From assembly GCA_947169005.1 (NCBI GenBank), contig CAMVOG010000151.1, positions 1 through 5,947 on the forward strand: a stretch of 5,947 bases of DNA, written 5' to 3'. A program made the translations under genes and the position numbers. The notes under the pieces were generated by a model that was not told the origin of the DNA, did no database searches, and saw only the letters and a list, made by a program, of their open reading frames with translations. The DNA comes from an uncultured Clostridia bacterium (GTDB lineage: Bacteria; Bacillota; Clostridia; Oscillospirales; Oscillospiraceae). Positions 1 through 5,392 of this stretch are shown in pieces (position 1 is the first letter of the stretch; every line of letters starts with the position of its first letter).

Positions 1-1274
1 CCCCCACGGGAGCCCAGCGCCGGGTGGTGGCGGAGGCCTTCGCGGATATGCGCTCCGGCCGGGTCATGACCCGCCTGGTCCAGGGGGACGTGGGCTCCGG
101 CAAAACCATGGTGGCCGCCGCCTGCTTCTGGCTGGCCTTCGCCTCGGGTTATCAGTCCGCTTTCATGGCCCCCACGGAGATCCTGGCGGAGCAGCACTAT
201 GAGAGCCTGTCCAAAATGCTGGCCCCCTTCGGCGTCCGCTGCCTGCTGCTGACGGGGCGGCTGACGAAAAAGAAAAAGGAAGAGGCCTACGCCCTCCTGC
301 GCACGGGCCTTGCCGATCTGGTCATCGGCACGCACGCCCTTCTCTCCGAGGGCGTGGAGTTTAAGAACCTGGGCCTTGTGGTCACGGATGAGCAGCACCG
401 CTTCGGCGTGGAGCAGCGCACCCGCCTGTCCCAGAAGGGCCAGGACCCCCACACCCTCGTCATGTCCGCCACCCCCATCCCCAGGACCCTGGCCCTGATC
501 CTCTATGGGGATCTGGACGTTTCCGTCATCGACGAGCTGCCCCCCGGCCGCCAGAAGATCGACACCTTCGCCGTGAAGGAGGACATGCGCCCCCGCATCG
601 AGGCCTTTGTCCGCCGCCTGGTGGGGGAGGGGAGCCAGGTTTATATCATCTGCCCCGCCATCGACGAGAATGAAATGCTGAATTTCGCCGCCGTGGAGAC
701 CTACGCCGAGCGGCTGAAAACAGAGGTCTTCCCGGAGCTGCGGGTGGCCTGCCTCCACGGGCGCATGAAGGCCGCGGAAAAGGAAAGGGTCATGCGGGCC
801 TTTCAGACGGGGGAGGCGGACATTCTCGTTTCCACCACCGTGGTGGAGGTGGGCGTGGACGTGCCCAACGCCGTGCTGATCGTGGTGGAGAACGCCGAGC
901 GCTTCGGTCTCAGCCAGCTCCACCAGCTCCGGGGCCGCGTGGGCCGGGGAGAGAAAAAGTCTTACTGCGTCCTCTTCAACCAGTCCGACAGCGAGGAGAG
1001 CGCCCAGCGCCTACGGGCCCTTTGCAAGACCACGGACGGCTTCAAGATCGCGGAGGTGGACCTGCAGATGCGGGGCCCCGGCGACTTCTTCGGCAACGCC
1101 CAGAGCGGCCTGCCCGCCATGAAGCTGGCGAACCTGGCCTCCGATATGCGCATCCTCACCGCCGCCCAGCAGGAAGCCCAGGCCATCTTCGCCGCGGACC
1201 CGGAGCTGCGGGACAGCGAGCATGAGGCTCTCCGCGACGCGGTCAGCCGATACGATGAGGTAAGGCTGAATTAA
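1..1274 (+). CDS. recG: ATP-dependent DNA helicase RecG, C-terminal part (5' end outside window)
   Basis: RecG is a cytosolic superfamily 2 helicase that remodels stalled replication forks and branch-migrates Holliday junctions. The frame is open through the left edge (codons from base 3 read PTGAQRR, then a GTG at 24 that is only an internal Val), so the start and the N-terminal wedge domain are missing. About 424 codons remain of a family usually near 680-700 residues. Visible in order, numbering from the codon at 24: Walker A GDVGSGKT (21-28, bases 84-107), DEQH box (122-125) followed by RFG, motif III SATPIPRTL (148-156), motif V around VEVGVDVPNA, motif VI QLRGRVGRG (301-309), and the RecG-specific C-terminal TDGFKIAEVDLQMRGPGDFFG segment (TRG region). 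All helicase motifs are intact. No hairpin terminator follows the TAA stop. The family assignment is secure; the rest of the gene lies upstream of the window. Confidence 0.97.
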   Translation, partial: PTGAQRRVVAEAFADMRSGRVMTRLVQGDVGSGKTMVAAACFWLAFASGYQSAFMAPTEILAEQHYESLSKMLAPFGVRCLLLTGRLTKKKKEEAYALLRTGLADLVIGTHALLSEGVEFKNLGLVVTDEQHRFGVEQRTRLSQKGQDPHTLVMSATPIPRTLALILYGDLDVSVIDELPPGRQKIDTFAVKEDMRPRIEAFVRRLVGEGSQVYIICPAIDENEMLNFAAVETYAERLKTEVFPELRVACLHGRMKAAEKERVMRAFQTGEADILVSTTVVEVGVDVPNAVLIVVENAERFGLSQLHQLRGRVGRGEKKSYCVLFNQSDSEESAQRLRALCKTTDGFKIAEVDLQMRGPGDFFGNAQSGLPAMKLANLASDMRILTAAQQEAQAIFAADPELRDSEHEALRDAVSRYDEVRLN

Positions 1275-1298
1275 ACGAAACATTTCCGCTCTTTCCCC

Positions 1299-1327
1299 TT
1301 GCATTTTCTCCCCATTCCCTGTATAAT
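1299..1327 (+). promoter_or_regulatory. Sigma-A-type promoter for the YitT-family gene
   Basis: A -35 box TTGCAT (1299-1304) and a perfect -10 box TATAAT (1322-1327) are separated by exactly 17 bases. The transcription start would be expected near 1334, giving a leader of about 70 bases before the ATG at 1404. The local AT-richness contrasts with the GC-rich genes on both sides. This is the only promoter-like sequence between recG and the next gene, so that gene is likely transcribed independently of recG. Confidence 0.8.
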
Positions 1328-1377
1328 GAATATATTCATTTTTGTCCCGTCAAAATATTCATTTTGACGGGACAAAA
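1325..1377. promoter_or_regulatory. Nested palindrome cluster over the -10 box and leader: operator-like array and hairpin
   Basis: Three dyads lie in tandem. (1) AATGAATATATTCATT (1325-1340) is a perfect 16-bp palindrome overlapping the last three bases of the -10 box and the expected transcription start. (2) TTTTG-N6-CAAAA at 1340-1355. (3) TTTTG-N6-CAAAA at 1362-1377, whose central six bases are the reverse complement of those in (2). Dyads 2 and 3 together form a perfect 17-bp inverted repeat (1340-1356 and 1361-1377) with a 4-base loop, ATTC. ATATTCATTTT also occurs twice, at 1332 and 1355. The hairpin is followed by CAGCGAAATG with no T tract, so it does not look like an intrinsic terminator. 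The position fits repressor operators or a stabilising 5' mRNA hairpin. Which protein binds, if any, cannot be told from the sequence. Confidence 0.65.
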
Positions 1378-1403
1378 CAGCGAAATGTGAGGAGTATCGT
1401 TTT

Positions 1404-2312
1404 ATGCGTCTCAGAAAGATCATCGGCAGGCCCGTGGAGTACGTTTGCCTGCTGCTGGGAAATCTGCTTTTCGGCCTGGGCTTCAATCTCTTTTTCCGCA
1501 CCAACGACATTGCCGCGGGGGGCTTCGGCGGCCTCGGCCTGGTGGTCAGCCACTTTATTCCCGTCAGCGTGGGCACGGTGGTCTTCGTGCTGAGCGTGCC
1601 GCTGCTGATCTGGTCCCTCTGCGTCCAGGGGGTCAAGTACACGGTCTCGGCCCTCCTGTCCACGGCGGCCCTGTCCCTGTTTACAGACGCCCTCGCTTTC
1701 CTGCCCACGATCACGGACAATAAGCTGCTGGCGGCCCTCTGCGGTGGCGCCTGCTACGGCCTCGCGGCGGCGACCCTGGTGCGCGGCCAGGTGGCGGGCA
1801 GCGGCAGCGATCTTCTGGGCCGCATGCTCATCACCAAGTTCCGGGTCCTTACCCTGGGCACCTTCGTCATGCTGGTGGACGCGGTGGTCATCCTCCTCTC
1901 CATCCTCACCTTCGGCAACGTGGAGACGGGCATCTACGCGGGGCTCTCCATCGTGGTCTGCTCCTTCGTAACGGACGCCATCATCAACGGCAGCAACAAG
2001 GCCTATATGTTCCAGATCATCACCCAGGTGGACGCGGACTATCTCTCCGAGCAGATCAGCCGGGAGCTGGACCGGGGCGTGACGCTGATCCCAGCCAAGG
2101 GCATGTACCGCAAGGAGGACCGGAACATGCTGCTGGTGGTGGTCTCCCGCCGCCAGGTCTACGCCATGAAGGACGTGATCAAGGCCCACGCGCCGGACGC
2201 CTTCGTGGTGCTGGTCTCCGCCAATGAGATCATGGGCGAGGGCTTCAAGGGCCTGGACGTGACGGTGCCCATCAAGGAGCTGGAGGCCGAGCGGGAAAAG
2301 AAGGGGAACTGA
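1404..2312 (+). CDS. YitT family membrane protein (YitT membrane domain plus DUF2179)
   Basis: This 302-residue integral membrane protein belongs to the widespread Firmicutes YitT family, whose biochemical role is not established. The N-terminal two thirds holds about six hydrophobic segments, roughly residues 11-31, 40-74, 79-98, 108-126, 151-170 and 174-194, with the family-typical glycine-rich AAGGFGGLG (37-45) and GSGSD (132-136). The C-terminal soluble DUF2179 domain (about 223-281) carries the signatures DRGVTLIPAKGMY, MLLVVVSRRQVYAMKDVIK and a final MGEGF. The length is normal for the family. The ATG at 1404 is preceded by GAGGAG at 1389-1394 with a 9-base gap, and the protein begins with a short basic stretch (MRLRK) as expected for a cytosolic N terminus. 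It has its own promoter and an unusual palindromic leader, so its expression is probably regulated. The family call is firm; substrate or function is unknown. Confidence 0.93.
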   Translation: MRLRKIIGRPVEYVCLLLGNLLFGLGFNLFFRTNDIAAGGFGGLGLVVSHFIPVSVGTVVFVLSVPLLIWSLCVQGVKYTVSALLSTAALSLFTDALAFLPTITDNKLLAALCGGACYGLAAATLVRGQVAGSGSDLLGRMLITKFRVLTLGTFVMLVDAVVILLSILTFGNVETGIYAGLSIVVCSFVTDAIINGSNKAYMFQIITQVDADYLSEQISRELDRGVTLIPAKGMYRKEDRNMLLVVVSRRQVYAMKDVIKAHAPDAFVVLVSANEIMGEGFKGLDVTVPIKELEAEREKKGN

Positions 2313-2342
2313 GCGGCTTTTCCTTGCGTATTTGCCGCTCAG
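2309..2342. promoter_or_regulatory. Inverted repeat surrounding the -35 box of the EVE-like gene
   Basis: CTGAGCGGC (2309-2317) and GCCGCTCAG (2334-2342) are perfect 9-bp inverted arms separated by 16 bases. The left arm contains the TGA stop of the YitT gene. The spacer contains the -35 hexamer TTGCGT, and the right arm ends just before the -10 box. No T tract follows (next bases are CGGGTATAAT), which argues against a terminator for the YitT gene. An operator is possible, as is chance in GC-rich sequence. The dyad is seen directly; its role is inference. Confidence 0.4.
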
Positions 2343-2352
2343 CGGGTATAAT
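2324..2352 (+). promoter_or_regulatory. Sigma-A-type promoter for the EVE-like gene
   Basis: TTGCGT (2324-2329) and TATAAT (2347-2352) are separated by 17 bases. The expected transcription start is near 2359, leaving a short leader that contains the ribosome binding site AAAGGAGGT (2370-2378). The architecture closely matches the promoter at 1299-1327 (TTGCRT, 17 bases, TATAATRAA). Confidence 0.75.
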
Positions 2353-2385
2353 AAAGGAACAGTATCCTCAAAGGAGGTCCACACG

Positions 2386-2775
2386 ATGGAATGGATGGTC
2401 ATTACGGACGCTTCCCAGGCTGAGGCCCTGGCCGCGCTGGAGGCACGGGGCACGGCGGACTGCCGCCAGAACGTCTTTATCAACGAGGGGGACACGGTCT
2501 ATCTCTACGCGGAGCCAAGCGCCTGCGTGCGCTGGAAGTGCCTGGTGGAGAAGGAGGGCGTTTCGCCCGAGGAGGCGGCTCAGCCCGCCATTGCCCCGGT
2601 CTCGGACGCCAACAACCGGGAGAATTACCCCCACTATATGCGCCTGAAGCTGCTGCACACCTTCCCGGAGGGAGCGCTGCCCCTGGAAAAGCTGACGGAG
2701 AGCGGCCTGCCCAACGTCAAGGGCAGCACGCTCATCCGCGCGAAGCTGCTGAAGCTGCTCCAGGCGGCGGAATAA
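2386..2775 (+). CDS. Small EVE/PUA-like domain protein, stand-alone
   Basis: This is a 129-residue soluble protein without signal peptide or membrane segment. The N-terminal MEWMVITDAS strand, the central INEGDTVYLYAEPSACVRWKCLVEKEGV (about 32-59) and the C-terminal MRLKLLHTFPEGALPLEKLTESGLPNVKG (about 85-113) resemble the EVE-like/PUA-fold module, found alone or fused to nucleases, in which 'GD.VYLY...' is followed by a strand carrying an aromatic or basic pair and then a short leucine-rich tail. Such folds often bind modified bases in DNA or RNA; no ligand can be inferred here. The start is the ATG at 2386, because it sits 7 bases after AAAGGAGGT; an in-frame TTG at 2332 lies upstream of the -10 box and would be untranscribed from the promoter seen. 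A terminator follows closely, so the gene appears monocistronic. The family call rests on recalled pattern only; a search would be needed to confirm it. Confidence 0.62.
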   Translation: MEWMVITDASQAEALAALEARGTADCRQNVFINEGDTVYLYAEPSACVRWKCLVEKEGVSPEEAAQPAIAPVSDANNRENYPHYMRLKLLHTFPEGALPLEKLTESGLPNVKGSTLIRAKLLKLLQAAE

Positions 2776-2783
2776 GCAACGAA

Positions 2784-2826
2784 TCCCCCATGAGGCGAAA
2801 GCCTCATGGGGGACTTTTCCTTTTTC
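2784..2826 (+). terminator. Intrinsic terminator between convergent genes
   Basis: A perfect 13-bp stem, TCCCCCATGAGGC (2784-2796) with GCCTCATGGGGGA (2801-2813), is closed by a GAAA tetraloop and followed on the + strand by CTTTTCCTTTTTC. It lies 8 bases after the stop of the EVE-like gene and ends against the stop codon of the opposing URO-D-like gene. On the - strand the stem is followed by TTCGTTGCTTATT, a weaker T tract, so it may serve both genes but is best suited to the + strand gene. Confidence 0.9.
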
Positions 2827-3813
2827 TCAGCCCAGCCCGTTCAGTCGGTCGATCTCCTCCGTAACGGTCTGGTACACACCCGGATAGGTGGAGCCCGGCC
2901 CGCCGCCGGTCATGCAGGGAATGAAATAGTTCTTGCCGCAGGCGGCGCAGATCTTCTCCACCTCGGCGCGGATCTGCTCCCGGCTCCAGTTTTCCACGTC
3001 CACCACGCCGTTGTTGATGCCGCCCATAAAAGACATTTTTCCACCGTATTTGCGGATCAGCTCCGGCAGGTCGTTGGTGGTCAGGCAGCCCTGCCAGATA
3101 TCCACGCCCATCTCGATCATCATGGGCACCAGCGTGGCCGCGTAGGAATCGGAGTGGTGGATCACCAGCTGCACGCGGTGGGACTTGTAATAACCGTAGA
3201 CCTGCTTGTAGGCGTCCAGAAAATACTCCGCGGTCATATCCGGGGACATGAAGGTGGAGCGCTGGCTGCCGAAGTCGTCGTGATGCATGATGACCTCCGG
3301 CTTCACATAGCGGCAAAGCTGCTCGGCAAAGCGCAGCTCCCAGTCGGTGATGTACTTCACCAGGTCGTGCATCTCCTCCGGGGCCAGGTAGAAATTGATG
3401 AGTGCGTCGTCGATGCTCATGAGATAGTGCATCTGCTCAAAGATGCCCGGCGAGACGGTGACAGCGGCGAAGCGCTCCCTCCGGTCGATCCGGGAGGCCG
3501 CCTCCGCGTAGGGGGCCCAGTCGTCCTCGTTGAAGTCCAGCGGCGGGGACTTGACGCTCTCCCGCCAGTTGAAAATGTCCTTGATGACCTTATGCGCCTC
3601 GTCGTGGACGGGGAAGGGGGCCACGACGCCCTCCTTCCAGCGGATGGTCACGCCCCAGCCGTTCACGCCCTCCCTGGTCTTGGCGAAGTCCTTCAGATAG
3701 CTGGCGGACATGGGGTTGCCCCGCACCAGCTCCAGCGCTTCGAACTGGTTGACGAAACGGTCCGGTCCCTCCCCGCGGATGCAGGCCAGCAGATTATCTC
3801 TTCTTGTCATCAT
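2827..3813 (-). CDS. Uroporphyrinogen decarboxylase-like (URO-D superfamily) protein
   Basis: This 328-residue cytosolic protein belongs to the URO-D/methyltransferase superfamily, which includes heme-pathway decarboxylase and the MtaA/CmuA corrinoid methyltransferases. It is more like the latter, divergent group: it lacks the usual HemE N-terminal signature but has HHDDFGSQRSTFMSP (177-191), VIHHSDSYAATLVPMMIEMGVDIWQGC (217-243), MGGINNG (263-269) and the C-terminal PCMTGGGPGSTYPGVY (299-314). Where MtaA-type enzymes have a zinc-binding His-x-Cys, this protein reads His220-Ser-Asp222; Cys300 could be a further ligand. A true hemE role is therefore unlikely. The gene starts two bases after the transporter stop, with GGGAGGG (3826-3820) inside the transporter's last codons; two consecutive ATG codons (3813 and 3810) lie 6 and 9 bases from it, so either may initiate. 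This implies translational coupling with the transporter. The substrate is unknown. Confidence 0.88.
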   Translation of the reverse strand: MMTRRDNLLACIRGEGPDRFVNQFEALELVRGNPMSASYLKDFAKTREGVNGWGVTIRWKEGVVAPFPVHDEAHKVIKDIFNWRESVKSPPLDFNEDDWAPYAEAASRIDRRERFAAVTVSPGIFEQMHYLMSIDDALINFYLAPEEMHDLVKYITDWELRFAEQLCRYVKPEVIMHHDDFGSQRSTFMSPDMTAEYFLDAYKQVYGYYKSHRVQLVIHHSDSYAATLVPMMIEMGVDIWQGCLTTNDLPELIRKYGGKMSFMGGINNGVVDVENWSREQIRAEVEKICAACGKNYFIPCMTGGGPGSTYPGVYQTVTEEIDRLNGLG

Positions 3814-3815
3814 TT

Positions 3816-5273
3816 TTATCCCTCCCGTAATGCTTCGGCTGATCTCCGTCGCCTGCGGCCGAGGATCAGCCGCAGAACGGAGGCTGCGCAGCCCAGAGCG
3901 CAGAGCCCCGCGGCCATCAGATGCGCGTCCCGCATGCTGAGAACGAAGGCGCCGTCCATGCCGCTGCCCTTGACGTAGTCCGTGACGGTGTAGCCCAGAT
4001 AGCGGCTCATGCCCCCGTAGAGCGCCAGCGTGGCGAAAGCGACGCCGACGGAAGTGCCCGTGTTGCGGATCGCCGTGCTGGCGGAGCCGCCGATCCCCAG
4101 CTTATCCCGGGGCACGCTGGACATGATCAGAGAATTGTTGGGGGAGGAGAAGATTGCGGAGCCGAAGCTGACGACACAGAAAAACAGCGCCATCATGCCC
4201 ACCCCGGAAAGCTGCGTCAGCGTAGCGGTCAGCGCCATGCCCACGCAGTGGATGAGCTGCCCCGCAAGACTGAGCTTTTCCCCGCCGATCCTGTCGCTGA
4301 CGAAGCCGCTGATCGGAGAAATGGCCAGCGTGATAATGGGTGCGATGGACATGAACAGTCCCGAGCGCTCGGCCCCCATTCCCAGGACCCCCTGCATATA
4401 GTAGGGGAAGAGGATATTCCGAAAGGCGTTGGTAAAGGCCAGGATAAAGAGATTCAATACGCCGATGGAATAATAGGGGTCCTTGAACAACTTCAGGTCC
4501 AGCAGAGGCATGGCCCGTCGGCTCTGCAGAAGGAAGAACACCGCAAAGGAGGCGGCGGATACGATCAGCGAGAGCAGCACGGGCAGGGAGCCGAAGCCCG
4601 CTGAGGAGCCCTGCTGCAGCGCGTAGAGCAGCGGGGCCAGCGCCGTCACGAAAAAGCCCGCTCCGGCATAGTCCATTTTCTCCTTGTTTTTCGGCACGTC
4701 CCGGGGGAAGAACTTCAGCCCCAGGATCAGCGCGGCCGCCGCCAGGGGCAACTTCAGCAGGAAGATATAGCGCCAGTTCATCGAAGCCACGATCAGCCCG
4801 CCCAATGTCGGCCCTGCCAGGGAGCCGATGGAGATGGCCCCGCCGTAGAGCCCCAGCGCCGTGCCCCGCTGCTTCTCGGGGAAGGTCATGGTGATGATGC
4901 CCTGACTGTTGGCCATGGTGCAGCCCGCGCCGATGGCCTGGATGGCCCGGGCGGCCACCAGCATGGGGAAAGAGCGGGCAAGGCCGCTGAACAGGGTGCT
5001 GAAGGCGTAGATGGCGATGCCAATGAGATAGAAGCGGGTTTTGCCCACGATGTCGCCGAGACGCCCGAAGAAAAGAACGGTGACGGCTGTCATGATGGAG
5101 TAAACACTGACGATCCAGACGATGCTCCCGGAGGCGACGCCCAGATCTCTGCCGATCGAGGGCAGCGCGATGTTCAGCATACTGCCGTCCAGCCCGTCCA
5201 TCAGAACCTTCAGAATGATAACGGACAGGATCAGCCATTTGAAGTTTCTTTCCTTGTTGATTGGTTCAGCCAA
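3816..5273 (-). CDS. MFS transporter, DHA2-like (EmrB/QacA type)
   Basis: This is a 485-residue polytopic inner-membrane carrier, predicted to be proton-driven by family and, from its length, of the 14-helix DHA2 type. Visible motifs: an acidic first-helix motif DGLDGSMLNIALPSI (26-40), loop 2-3 motif A GRLGDIVGKTRF (70-81), motif B RAIQAIGAG (109-117; the glycine usually after Gln is Ala here), motif C GSLAGPTLGG (150-159), NWRYIF (166-171), a second-half GFVSDRIGGEK (323-333) and the DHA2-typical SSPNNSLIMSSVPRDKLGIGGSAST (376-400). The C terminus is basic (GRRRRRSAEALREG). The start is a TTG at 5273, supported by AAAGGAGG (5291-5284) 10 bases upstream; there is no other start codon until Met25, inside the first helix. 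It forms a unit with the URO-D-like gene. DHA2 members mostly export drugs or metabolites, so efflux is the default reading, but the neighbour suggests a metabolite. Substrate unknown. Confidence 0.93.
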   Translation of the reverse strand: MAEPINKERNFKWLILSVIILKVLMDGLDGSMLNIALPSIGRDLGVASGSIVWIVSVYSIMTAVTVLFFGRLGDIVGKTRFYLIGIAIYAFSTLFSGLARSFPMLVAARAIQAIGAGCTMANSQGIITMTFPEKQRGTALGLYGGAISIGSLAGPTLGGLIVASMNWRYIFLLKLPLAAAALILGLKFFPRDVPKNKEKMDYAGAGFFVTALAPLLYALQQGSSAGFGSLPVLLSLIVSAASFAVFFLLQSRRAMPLLDLKLFKDPYYSIGVLNLFILAFTNAFRNILFPYYMQGVLGMGAERSGLFMSIAPIITLAISPISGFVSDRIGGEKLSLAGQLIHCVGMALTATLTQLSGVGMMALFFCVVSFGSAIFSSPNNSLIMSSVPRDKLGIGGSASTAIRNTGTSVGVAFATLALYGGMSRYLGYTVTDYVKGSGMDGAFVLSMRDAHLMAAGLCALGCAASVLRLILGRRRRRSAEALREG

Positions 5274-5291
5274 GGGTCAGCGACCTCCTTT
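5271..5291 (-). promoter_or_regulatory. Strong ribosome binding site that fixes a TTG start
   Basis: On the - strand, AAAGGAGG (5291-5284) precedes the TTG codon (5273-5271) of the transporter by 10 bases. There is no ATG or GTG in frame nearby. The near-perfect Shine-Dalgarno pairing with a weak start codon suggests translation tuned by the start codon. No clear -35/-10 pair was found between this site and the upstream gene, so transcription may come from further upstream. Confidence 0.75.
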
Positions 5292-5317
5292 CCGCGCGTC
5301 AGGAGCGCCTGCAGCAA

Positions 5318-5367
5318 TGAATAAAGCGACAGAGGCGGCAGCGACACCATGGTGAAGCTGCCGCCTC
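5318..5367 (-). terminator. Hairpin, probable weak terminator after the Cys-rich gene
   Basis: GAGGCGGCAGC (5332-5342) and GCTGCCGCCTC (5357-5367) form a perfect 11-bp GC-rich stem; the apex holds a further palindrome, CACCATGGTG (5345-5354), beyond a 2x2 mismatch. On the - strand it is followed by TGTCGCTTTATTCATT, only moderately T-rich. It lies about 25 bases after the stop of the Cys-rich gene and about 40 bases before the transporter's ribosome binding site. It may terminate transcription completely or partly, allowing read-through into the transporter operon. Confidence 0.6.
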
Positions 5368-5392
5368 CGATGCTGTTTAAGTCATATCTGCC

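Noticed and set aside
24..26. GTG at 24 as a true start for the helicase gene
   Set aside because: The frame continues to the left edge with residues typical of RecG just before the Walker A motif, so this is an internal Val.
1340..1377. Perfect 17-bp hairpin as a terminator for recG
   Set aside because: No T tract follows the stem on either strand, and it lies downstream of a perfect promoter inside the leader of the next gene.
1340..1377. Hairpin as a miniature transposable element or terminal inverted repeat
   Set aside because: No target-site duplication or second copy is visible in the window. The close fit to the promoter start fits regulation better, although a genome-wide copy count would settle it.
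2332..2385. Upstream in-frame TTG at 2332 as the start of the EVE-like protein
   Set aside because: It lies between the -35 and -10 boxes, has no ribosome binding site, and the ATG at 2386 has an excellent one.
1359..2495. Long - strand open frame (378 codons) rich in His, Asp, Gln and Ala opposite the YitT gene
   Set aside because: It is the antisense of a clear membrane-protein gene in GC-rich DNA. The His/Asp/Gly-rich composition is typical of such shadows, it has no recognisable motif, and it runs through two promoters and the start of the next gene.
2806..3978. Long + strand open frame (390 codons) opposite the URO-D-like gene
   Set aside because: It starts within the terminator stem, is a low-information His/Val/Leu/Asp-rich translation, and overlaps a protein with strong family motifs on the other strand.
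3921..4604. + strand open frame of 227 codons opposite the transporter
   Set aside because: It is an antisense shadow with a His/Gln/Glu-rich, motif-free translation and no promoter.
4102..5238. Second - strand frame (378 codons) inside the transporter gene
   Set aside because: It is a shifted frame of the same gene and gives an Arg/His/Gly-rich sequence without membrane segments, while the other frame carries intact MFS motifs.
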